DNA of 23,944 nt from SZAS-18 sp031370675 (GTDB taxonomy: Bacteria; Verrucomicrobiota; Verrucomicrobiia; Chthoniobacterales; SZAS-18): NCBI GenBank assembly GCA_031370675.1, contig JANMQT010000354.1:1-23944 (forward strand), written 5' to 3'. A program made the position numbers and the translations under genes. Positions 14,100-20,971 of this stretch are shown here, piece after piece. The notes under the pieces were generated by a model. That model did not search any database. It was not told where the DNA came from and saw only the letters and a program-made list of their open reading frames with translations. Every line of letters begins with the position of its first letter. Within the stretch, counting starts at the first letter, position 1.

Positions 14100-15455
14100 A
14101 TGTTTCAGCCTCGTAGTAACCCCCGCTGCGTGGTGAGCGAACTGGAAAAGCATATCCTCGTGGATGGCTTCCAGATCGTCATCGACCTCGAGAAGAGCCG
14201 CGGCTGCCGAATCCATGATTCGGTGACCGGTCGCGACCTTCTCGACCTCTATGGCTTTTTCGGCTCGCTGCCCATCGGATTCAATCATCCCCACTTCGAC
14301 AATCCCGACGTCCAGCGCGACTTGCTGCTTTCGGCGCGGGTCAAGGTGGCGAACTCGGACGTGTACACCGCGCTCTACGCGGAATTCGTGCACACGCTCG
14401 CGCGCGTCGCCAGCCTCCCGCCGATGGAGCGGTGGTTCTTTATCGACGGCGGCGCGCTAGCGGTCGAGAACGCGCTGAAGGCAGCCATGGACTGGAAGGT
14501 GCGCAAGAACCTCGCGGCGGGCCGCGGCGAACGCGGGACGCACATCCTGCATTTCGAGCACGCCTTCCACGGGCGCACGGGCTACACCATGAGCCTGACG
14601 AACACGGATCCGAAGAAGACCATGTATTTCGCGAAGTTTCCGTGGCCGCGGGTGAGCACGCCGTTCATTGATTTCGCACTGCCGGAGGACGAGCGCGAGG
14701 CCGACGTCATCCGCCGCGAAAAGATCAGCGAGGCGCAGATCATGAAGTTCGTGAGGGAGCAGGGCCACGACCTCGCGGCCATCTTGATCGAACCCATCCA
14801 GGGCGAGGGCGGCGACAATCATTTCCGCGCCGAGTGGCTGCAGAATCTGCGCCGAATTTGCGACGAGCACGAGATGCTCCTGATTTTTGACGAGGTGCAG
14901 ACTGGGCTTTGCGCGACGGGGAAGAACTGGGCGTGCGAGCATTTTGGCGTCCGGCCCGACCTGCTGGCCTTCGGCAAGAAGGTGCAAACCTGCGGCGTGA
15001 TGGCGGGCCCGCGACTCGACGAGGTGAAGGACAATTGCTTCCGCATGTCGAGCCGCATCAACTCGACCTGGGGCGGCAACCTCACCGACATGGTGCGCTC
15101 AACGCACTATCTGCAGATCATCGAGAGCGAGCGGCTCGTCGAAAACGCGGCGCGCATTGGGACGATGTTCCTCGAGGAACTCGGCCGCGTCGCGGCGGAG
15201 GAGCCGGCGATCACCGCCGTGCGCGGCCGGGGCACTTGGATCGCTTTTGACCTGCCCAGCCATGCGGCGCGCGAGGAATTCTATCGCGGCCTGTATGATC
15301 ACGGCGTGCTCGGCATCCGCAGCGGCGATCGCTCGATTCGCTTCCGCCCGGTGCTCAACATCACCGACGACATTGTCCACGAGGCCGTCGATCGCATCGC
15401 CAAAACCTGCCGCGATTTGCGGCGCGACCATGCTGCGACCTTGATTCCCGCATGA
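14100..15455 (+). CDS. lat: L-lysine 6-aminotransferase
   Basis: A class III PLP aminotransferase of 451 residues. It moves the epsilon-amino group of L-lysine to 2-oxoglutarate, giving 2-aminoadipate 6-semialdehyde, which cyclises to piperideine-6-carboxylate. The lysine 6-aminotransferase subtype is indicated by YGFFGSLPIGFNHP (51-64), NPDVQRDLLLSARVKVANSD (67-86), HAFHGRTGYTMSLTNTDPKK (154-173) and FGKKVQTCGVMAG (291-303). The PLP lysine is in FGKK, most likely Lys294. Asp264 in FDEVQTG binds the pyridine nitrogen. Glu235/Glu237 in EPIQGEGGD are also in place. The ATG at 14100 removes 30 non-homologous upstream residues that overlap the previous gene. Its TGA overlaps the next ATG (ATGA), indicating coupling to the dehydrogenase. 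Confidence 0.93.
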   Translation: MFQPRSNPRCVVSELEKHILVDGFQIVIDLEKSRGCRIHDSVTGRDLLDLYGFFGSLPIGFNHPHFDNPDVQRDLLLSARVKVANSDVYTALYAEFVHTLARVASLPPMERWFFIDGGALAVENALKAAMDWKVRKNLAAGRGERGTHILHFEHAFHGRTGYTMSLTNTDPKKTMYFAKFPWPRVSTPFIDFALPEDEREADVIRREKISEAQIMKFVREQGHDLAAILIEPIQGEGGDNHFRAEWLQNLRRICDEHEMLLIFDEVQTGLCATGKNWACEHFGVRPDLLAFGKKVQTCGVMAGPRLDEVKDNCFRMSSRINSTWGGNLTDMVRSTHYLQIIESERLVENAARIGTMFLEELGRVAAEEPAITAVRGRGTWIAFDLPSHAAREEFYRGLYDHGVLGIRSGDRSIRFRPVLNITDDIVHEAVDRIAKTCRDLRRDHAATLIPA

Positions 15456-16963
15456 ATACAGTGCTCTTGAAACTCGGCCTGAAGGCCTCGAATCCGGGCG
15501 TCTTTGACGGAAACTGGCGCGGTCGCGGCGAAGTCATCGAGTCCGTCTCGCCAATCGACGGCAAGCGTCTTGCCGCGGTGCGCGGCGGCTCGACGGCGGA
15601 TTACAACTCGGCGGTCTCGCGCGCGCAGGAAGCATTCAAGAAGTGGCGCACCGTCCCGGCGCCCGTGCGTGGCGAGACGATTCGCCGCCTCGGCAACGCG
15701 CTGCGCGCCGCCAAGTCACAACTCGCGGCGCTCGTCTCGCTCGAGAACGGCAAGATCATCGCCGAGGGCGAGGGGGAAGTGCAGGAGATGATCGACATCT
15801 GCGACTTCGCCGTCGGTCTTTCGCGCCAGCTCTACGGCCTGACGATTCAATCCGAACGGGCCCAGCACCGACTGATGGAGCAATGGCATCCGCTGGGCGT
15901 CATCGGTGTGATCAGCGCATTCAATTTTCCTGTCGCCGTGTGGGCCTGGAACGCCGCGCTCGCGACGGTTTGTGGTGACTCGACGATGTGGAAACCGTCG
16001 GAAAAGACGCCGCTGACTTCGCTCGCCGTGACGCGCATCGCCGAAAGAGTGTGTCGCGAAACGGGCGTCGACCCGGCCATTTTCACGCTCGTCAACGGAA
16101 GCGGCGGGGTGATCGGGCAGCCGCTGGCGGCCGACCCACGGGTGCCCCTCATTTCCGCGACCGGCTCCTGCGGCATGGGGCGAAAGGTTTCGCAAACCGT
16201 GGCAGCGCGGCTCGGGCGCAGCCTGCTCGAGTTGGGTGGCAACAACGCGCTCATTGTCACGCCGAGTGCCAACCTGAACCTCGCTTTGCCGGCGATCGTC
16301 TTCGGCGCCGTGGGCACGGCCGGCCAGCGCTGCACCAGCACGCGCCGCGTGATCGTGCACGAATCCATCGCGAAGAAATTGATCGCGCGGCTCCTCAAGG
16401 CCTACAAATCCGTCCGCATCGGCAACCCGCTGGATCGCGCGACGCTAATGGGCCCCTTGATCGATCCCGCTGCCGTCGAGCGCGTGCTCGAGTCCAAGGA
16501 GCGCGTGATCCGGGAGGGCGGTCGCATCCTTTATGGGGGCAACCGGCTCCGCCGGCCGGGCGGCTGCTACATGACGCCGTGTCTGGCGGAAGCGGGCAAC
16601 GACTTCGACGTCGTGCGCGACGAGACGTTCGGGCCGCTGCTCTATGTCATGACGTACCGAAAGTTCCCACAGGCGCTTGCGATGCAGAACGCGGTGCCGC
16701 AGGGTTTGAGCTCGTCGATCTTCACCAATGACTTCCGCGAGGCGGAGGAGTTTGTGAGCGGCACGGGCAGCGATTGCGGGCTGGCGAACATCAACGCCGG
16801 GACGAGCGGGGCGGAAATCGGCGGGGCGTTCGGCGGCGAAAAGGAAACCGGCGGCGGCCGCGAGAGCGGCTCCGATGCCTGGAAGAACTACATGCGTCGC
16901 CAGACGAATACGGTGAATTTCTCCAAAGAGATGCCCCTTGCCCAAGGAATCACGTTCGGCTGA
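15452..16963 (+). CDS. ALDH7-type 2-aminoadipate semialdehyde (piperideine-6-carboxylate) dehydrogenase
   Basis: A 503-residue NAD-dependent aldehyde dehydrogenase of the antiquitin (ALDH7) group. It oxidises 2-aminoadipate semialdehyde to 2-aminoadipate, the step after lysine 6-aminotransferase. Catalytic residues are visible: Asn158 in ISAFNFPVAVW, Glu260 in LELGGNNA and the nucleophile Cys294 in GTAGQRCTSTRR. Lys181 in WKPSEKTPLTS contacts the cofactor. The C-terminal NINAGTSGAEIGGAFGGEKETGGGRESGSD is strongly ALDH7-like. The usual TGST motif is TGSC here (237-240), a mild variation. The start ATG overlaps the lat stop by four bases, so the pair is almost certainly one transcript and one pathway. 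Confidence 0.93.
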   Translation: MNTVLLKLGLKASNPGVFDGNWRGRGEVIESVSPIDGKRLAAVRGGSTADYNSAVSRAQEAFKKWRTVPAPVRGETIRRLGNALRAAKSQLAALVSLENGKIIAEGEGEVQEMIDICDFAVGLSRQLYGLTIQSERAQHRLMEQWHPLGVIGVISAFNFPVAVWAWNAALATVCGDSTMWKPSEKTPLTSLAVTRIAERVCRETGVDPAIFTLVNGSGGVIGQPLAADPRVPLISATGSCGMGRKVSQTVAARLGRSLLELGGNNALIVTPSANLNLALPAIVFGAVGTAGQRCTSTRRVIVHESIAKKLIARLLKAYKSVRIGNPLDRATLMGPLIDPAAVERVLESKERVIREGGRILYGGNRLRRPGGCYMTPCLAEAGNDFDVVRDETFGPLLYVMTYRKFPQALAMQNAVPQGLSSSIFTNDFREAEEFVSGTGSDCGLANINAGTSGAEIGGAFGGEKETGGGRESGSDAWKNYMRRQTNTVNFSKEMPLAQGITFG

Positions 16964-16984
16964 GGTGAGGCGGCAAGAAGTTCC

Positions 16985-17114
16985 AAACTCGAAGTAAACT
17001 CGAAAGTCCAAGAAGGAAGCTTAACGGACTACGCGCGGGGTGGCGGCCGTGCTGTTCGACTTGGCTCCTTTCGCTTAAACTTTCTTCGAACTTCGAGTTT
17101 CAGATTTCGAGTTT
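16985..17114. repeat. Inverted-repeat cluster after the aldehyde dehydrogenase
   Basis: Two pairs of complementary 10-mers: aaactcgaag (16985-16994) with cttcgagttt (17091-17100), and aaactcgaaa (16996-17005) with tttcgagttt (17105-17114). The left copies are 11 bp apart and the right copies 14 bp apart, so several alternative foldings are possible. Part of the left half (16996-17016) recurs in diverged form at 4229-4249. The segment lies in the convergent gap between the ALDH gene and a minus-strand hypothetical gene. It may end transcription from both sides or be an intergenic repeat element. Confidence 0.65.
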
Positions 17115-17135
17115 CCCCTTTGCGGCCCTCGGCCG

Positions 17136-17579
17136 CTAACGGGTCAGCTTCCGGTGCGAATCGAAATTCTCGTCCTCGGCGACGGAAATTTCCCACAAAC
17201 GCTGGAGGAGTGTCCTGTAACGTGAACCGTCCCTGGCGGTGCTTTGCCGCTCGATGATCGACGCAATCAGGGCCTCGATCGCCTGCTTGTGGGCGTCGTA
17301 GGTGTCCACCGAGAAGGAGATCTTCCGCAGCGCCGCGACCTGCTCCTCCAGTGGCTGATAATCGCAATCATCCCGTTCGCGGCGAAATCGCTCAATCCAT
17401 TCCTCCGAATGAATCTTGTTCGAAACGAAAGCGCGTTTTTCGAGGTCGGCGAGGCGCTGGCAATTGCCGAGGATTTGGTCGGCGAGGAGGGCGCGCGCGT
17501 TCCAGTCCGTTGCGCGGGCATGCAGCTTTTCGAGCCGCGTGATCTCATGCTCCAGCGTTTTGACCTCTTGGAAACTCAT
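17136..17579 (-). CDS. Hypothetical protein, helical/coiled-coil
   Basis: I do not recognise the family. From the ATG at 17579 it has 147 residues, is rich in Glu, Arg and Leu, and begins MSFQEVKTLEHEITRLEKLHARA, a heptad-like pattern suited to a coiled coil (about 5-45). A second amphipathic helix (LEEQVAALRKISFSVDTYDAHKQAIEALIASIIER) lies around 76-110. There is no signal peptide or membrane segment, so it is probably cytoplasmic. The open frame continues upstream to 18551, but that part is the antisense of the YebC gene and is discarded. It is divergent from the YebC gene with a 117-bp gap, so the two may share a control region. Confidence 0.7.
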   Translation of the reverse strand: MSFQEVKTLEHEITRLEKLHARATDWNARALLADQILGNCQRLADLEKRAFVSNKIHSEEWIERFRRERDDCDYQPLEEQVAALRKISFSVDTYDAHKQAIEALIASIIERQSTARDGSRYRTLLQRLWEISVAEDENFDSHRKLTR

Positions 17580-17696
17580 CGGGCGCACCGTAGCGGGCGC
17601 CGGCGTTCTGGCAAGGAACTCCGCCGTTGTGAGGACTGAAGATTTCTCTCGCCGACGCTTGCCCGAAACCAAAACCAAGCAACAATGCGTTCCCTC

Positions 17697-18428
17697 ATGG
17701 GTCGCCAATGGCTCCAAGCAAAACGTGACGTCGCCAACCTGCGGAAGGGCCAGGCGGTCAACAAGCTCGTCAAGGAGGTCATGGTCGCCGCCAAGCTGGG
17801 CGGCGCCGAAGTCGCTTCCAACGCCCGGCTCGCCGCTGCCGTGGACAAGGCGCGCCGGCAAAGCGTCACCCGCGATGTCATCGAGCGCGCCATCAAGAAA
17901 GGCGCGGGGCTGACCGACGACAAGATGACCCTCGAGTTGATCACCTTCGAGGGTTATACGCCGCACAAGATTCCCGTGATCGTCGAGGTGCTGACCGACA
18001 ACAACAACCGGAGTGCGCCGGAGATTCGCGTGCTGTTCAAGCGGGGCCAACTGGGCGCCGCCGGTTCGAATCGCTTCCTTTTCGACCATGTGGGACTCGT
18101 CGAGGCGCATCACGCCGACGCGAACGCCGACATCGAGGCCGCCGCGATCGAGGCGGGGGCACAGGATGTCTCCGCGCTCACGCACGCGGAGAACGACGAT
18201 ATCCCGGCAGATCGAACGGGCGCTCGTTTCATCACCGCCCGGCCGGACCTGCACGCGGTGTCGCAATGGCTGGCGCAAAACGGTTGGACCGTCACGACCA
18301 GTGAGCTCGGCTACGTCGCCAAATCGTTTCCCGATCTGGCAGAGGCGCAACGCGCGGAGGTGGGCGAGTTTCTGCACGCGATCGATGAGCACGATGACGT
18401 CCATCGCGTCTGGGCGGCGCTGAAGTAG
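17697..18428 (+). CDS. YebC/PmpR/TACO1-family protein
   Basis: A 243-residue cytoplasmic protein of the YebC family. The start MGRQWLQAKRDVANLRKGQAVNKLVKE matches the family's usual MGRKW opening. Further signatures are NARLAAAVDKARRQSVTRDVIERAIKKGAG (about 41-70) and FEGYTPHKIPVIVEVLTDNNNRSAPEIRVLFKRGQLGAAGS (about 83-123). Members have been described as transcription regulators (PmpR), as the mitochondrial COX1 translation activator TACO1, and recently as factors that help ribosomes through difficult stretches such as polyproline. The sequence does not separate these. I chose the ATG at 17697 over one at 17685 because family members begin with MGR. No partner gene is evident. Confidence 0.92.
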   Translation: MGRQWLQAKRDVANLRKGQAVNKLVKEVMVAAKLGGAEVASNARLAAAVDKARRQSVTRDVIERAIKKGAGLTDDKMTLELITFEGYTPHKIPVIVEVLTDNNNRSAPEIRVLFKRGQLGAAGSNRFLFDHVGLVEAHHADANADIEAAAIEAGAQDVSALTHAENDDIPADRTGARFITARPDLHAVSQWLAQNGWTVTTSELGYVAKSFPDLAEAQRAEVGEFLHAIDEHDDVHRVWAALK

Positions 18429-18537
18429 GAGAAGAGCGGCTGGCCGGCGGCAGGCGGGAATTGCGATTTTCGCGTCGCGACGCGGAGAATTCCTTTTCCG
18501 ACTCGACGCGAGGTGAGTGGGAAGGGATTTTGGGCGC

Positions 18538-18924
18538 ATGTCACGCGTCATTCATTTCGAGATTCATGCGGCGCAGCCGGCCCGGGCGATCGGCTTTTAC
18601 GAGCAGATGTTTGCTTGGAAGTTCCAAAAATGGGGCGACCAGGACTATTGGCTGGTCAGTACCGGCGATCCCGCCGCGCGGGGCATCGACGGCGGCCTGC
18701 TCCCACGACGCGGCGGCGCACCTGCCGAAATGGCCCCGGTCCACGGGTACGTCTGCACGGTCGATGTCGACAATCTTGACGCCCACGTGGCGAAGCTGGC
18801 TTCCTGCGGCGGCGTGGTTGCGATGCCGAAATTCCCGATCCCTACGATTGGCTGGCTGGCTTACGCCAAGGACACGGAGGGCAATATATTCGGCATGATG
18901 CAAGCCGATCCGGACGCGAAGTAA
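18538..18924 (+). CDS. VOC-superfamily (glyoxalase/bleomycin-resistance-like) protein
   Basis: A 128-residue single-VOC-module protein. The first beta-alpha unit reads VIHFEIHAAQPARAIGFYEQMFAWKF (4-29). The second half contains VCTVDVDNLDAHVAKLASCGG and ends with LAYAKDTEGNIFGMMQADP, the usual close of this fold. Members typically act as dimers that bind a metal or a small ligand. Substrates range from methylglyoxal adducts to antibiotics, and none can be assigned here. The ATG at 18538 (MSRVIHFE) has a purine-rich AAGGGA 11-16 bases upstream, which favours it over a longer reading from 18517. It lies 109 nt after the YebC gene on the same strand and converges on the acyl-CoA oxidase gene. 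Confidence 0.85.
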   Translation: MSRVIHFEIHAAQPARAIGFYEQMFAWKFQKWGDQDYWLVSTGDPAARGIDGGLLPRRGGAPAEMAPVHGYVCTVDVDNLDAHVAKLASCGGVVAMPKFPIPTIGWLAYAKDTEGNIFGMMQADPDAK

Positions 18925-18936
18925 TCGAGGCCCCGA

Positions 18937-18968
18937 GCCGTCGCCGGTCGACCGTCGACGGCCATTTC
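18937..18968. terminator. Possible terminator between convergent genes
   Basis: GCCGTCG (18937-18943) pairs perfectly with CGACGGC (18956-18962), with the small palindrome GGTCGACC in the loop. A short pyrimidine run (ATTTCTT) follows on the plus strand. It lies in the 44-bp gap between the VOC gene stop and the acyl-CoA oxidase stop, where it could serve the plus strand. Confidence 0.5.
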
Positions 18969-20927
18969 TTAGCGCAGCGCAATCGGCGCGGCGAGGCACT
19001 CGTCGGGAATGCCGAACGAGTTGACCAGGGCAACCGCCTTGGGGCGCAGATCGGCGCAGAGTTGATCAACCTCCCGGCCAATGGCTTTGCTTTTGCGTGG
19101 CTGCAGATAGCTGTATTCCAAATACCAGCCGCGGTGCTTTTCGATCTGCACGAGGGCGAAGAGGTCCAGGAGATCCTTGAGCACGGCGCGCACGTCGTGG
19201 TCCGGGCAATGGTTCACGGCGGCAGCGAACTGCTCGAGAATGACGCGCTCGACGCTCGCCTGCGCGAGGACGCCGAGCCGAATCTGGCAGCTCAGGAACG
19301 TGGCGTAGGCATCCGCCCCTTCGCTGGCGAGGCGGCGCATGCGCTTGGCGGTGCCGAGCAGGATGCGCTGTTCGCGATACCGGAAGGCCGCCAGGTGGAA
19401 ATCGGTGTCGCGCAAGTGCGCTTTGTCGACCTTGGATGTCGAAATCGGGTTGAGCTCGACCACCTTGGCCGAGGTCTGCTCGCCGAAGAACTGCAGTAGA
19501 TCGAGTTTGCTCATGCCCTTGAATTTGGCCCGCAGGTCGGTCAGCAGATTCTTCGCGAGCAGTTGCAGCAGGACCGTGTTGTCGCCTTCGAAGGTCGTGA
19601 AAATGTCCGTGTCCGCCTTGAGCGCGGCGAAGCGATTGATCGCGAGGTAGCCCTCGCCGCCGCAGGCTTCGCGGCAGGTCTGGATGGTGTTGGTAGTGTT
19701 CCACGTGCTCCACGCCTTGAGACCCGCCGCGAGCGATTCCAGCGCGCGGGTGTCCGCCTCGTTCCTCTCGGGTGTCGCATAGACTTGCACCAGATGCTGA
19801 AGCGCGAAATGCAGGCCGTACGCATTGGCAAGCAGCGGCATCAGGCGCCGCTGGTGGCTCGGGTAGTCGAACAACAGCGTCTCCGCCTCCTGCTTGGGTC
19901 CGGAGAACTGCCGGCGGCGGCCGGCGTAACGCACGGCGATGGTCAGGGCGGACTTGGCCGCGTTGTTGCCGTTCGCCGCGATGCTGATGCGGCCACCGAC
20001 CAGCGTGCCGAGCATGGTAAAGAAACGCGCGCCGGGATTCTTGATCGAAGACGAGTAGACGCCTTCCACGCTGACGGAAGCAAAGCGATCCAGCATGTCC
20101 TCGCGGGGAACGCGCACCTGGTCGAACCAGATTTTGCCGTTGTCGACGCCATTGAGACCGAGTTTTTGGCCGTTGTCCTCGATCCGGACGCCGGGCAGCA
20201 GAAAACCCTCGGCCGACCGCAGCGGAACAACGAAGGCGTGGACGCCGTGGCGCTCGGCGCCCACGATCAGCTGGGCGAAGACCGTCGCCGCGCGGCCATG
20301 GACCGCGGCATTGCCGATGTAGCTTTTCCCGGCGGCGGGGGAGGGCGAATGAATGATGAATTCGCGCGTGGCAGCGTCGTAGGTCGCGGTGGTCTCGATA
20401 TCCTTGACGTTCGAGCCGTGGCCGATTTCCGTCATCGCGAAGCAGCCCGGAAGCGCGAGCGTGCCGCACGGGAGGAGATACTTGCGGTGGTGATACTCGG
20501 TGCCGAGTTGCTGCAGGCTTCCGCCAAAGAGGCCGAACTGTACGCCGAACTTGATGACCAGGCTCAGGTCGTGGAACGCGAGCGTTTCAAAGGCGGCCAG
20601 AAACTTTGCCGTGTCGCCCTCGCCGCCGGCCGCGGTGGGATACCCGATCTTGGGAATGCCCTCGCGCGCCAGTTCGAGGCACCAATGATAAACCTTTTCG
20701 CGATATTCCGCGGTGTCGGTGCCGGCGTAGTAGCGAAAATGCGGCTGCCGCAGGATCTGTTTAACGCGATCGCGCATCGGCTTTTGTTCGCCGTCGAGTA
20801 GATCCTGGAGCGTCTCAATCGAAAACGGCGACGGCTCCGTGATGATTTGCGGGTAGGCAACGGGGCGCGAGTCCGCGAGGGCGGTGAGCGCGGGCGAATG
20901 GGGTCCGGAAACGGTGGCGGTGCTCAT
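18969..20927 (-). CDS. Acyl-CoA oxidase (ACOX-type)
   Basis: A 652-residue flavoenzyme that introduces the trans-2 double bond into acyl-CoA. Length and motifs place it with acyl-CoA oxidases rather than the roughly 380-residue dehydrogenases: CFAMTEIGHGSNV, an ETTATYD run, LGLNGVDNGKIWFDQVRVPRE, and an ACGGEGYLAINR/FEGDNTVLLQ region that holds the likely catalytic Glu. The C-terminal half (about 470-652) matches the extra alpha-helical ACOX domain. An oxidase would pass electrons directly to O2 and make H2O2, so a catalase elsewhere would be expected. The ATG at 20927 is used (MSTATVSG). It is 44 bp behind the multifunctional enzyme and is the last gene of the operon. Confidence 0.92.
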   Translation of the reverse strand: MSTATVSGPHSPALTALADSRPVAYPQIITEPSPFSIETLQDLLDGEQKPMRDRVKQILRQPHFRYYAGTDTAEYREKVYHWCLELAREGIPKIGYPTAAGGEGDTAKFLAAFETLAFHDLSLVIKFGVQFGLFGGSLQQLGTEYHHRKYLLPCGTLALPGCFAMTEIGHGSNVKDIETTATYDAATREFIIHSPSPAAGKSYIGNAAVHGRAATVFAQLIVGAERHGVHAFVVPLRSAEGFLLPGVRIEDNGQKLGLNGVDNGKIWFDQVRVPREDMLDRFASVSVEGVYSSSIKNPGARFFTMLGTLVGGRISIAANGNNAAKSALTIAVRYAGRRRQFSGPKQEAETLLFDYPSHQRRLMPLLANAYGLHFALQHLVQVYATPERNEADTRALESLAAGLKAWSTWNTTNTIQTCREACGGEGYLAINRFAALKADTDIFTTFEGDNTVLLQLLAKNLLTDLRAKFKGMSKLDLLQFFGEQTSAKVVELNPISTSKVDKAHLRDTDFHLAAFRYREQRILLGTAKRMRRLASEGADAYATFLSCQIRLGVLAQASVERVILEQFAAAVNHCPDHDVRAVLKDLLDLFALVQIEKHRGWYLEYSYLQPRKSKAIGREVDQLCADLRPKAVALVNSFGIPDECLAAPIALR

Positions 20928-20971
20928 GGCATGAAGATTTGGTGGGACGTGACGAAGAAATCGAAATTGAA

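Noticed and set aside
17580..18551. Upstream extension of the small coiled-coil-like gene to 471 codons
   Set aside because: The added part is the exact antisense of the YebC-family gene; only the part from the ATG at 17579 has independent protein-like character.
19563..20801. 412-codon plus-strand frame within the acyl-CoA oxidase gene
   Set aside because: Antisense shadow of a well-supported gene; composition is Arg/Gly/Val-rich without motifs.
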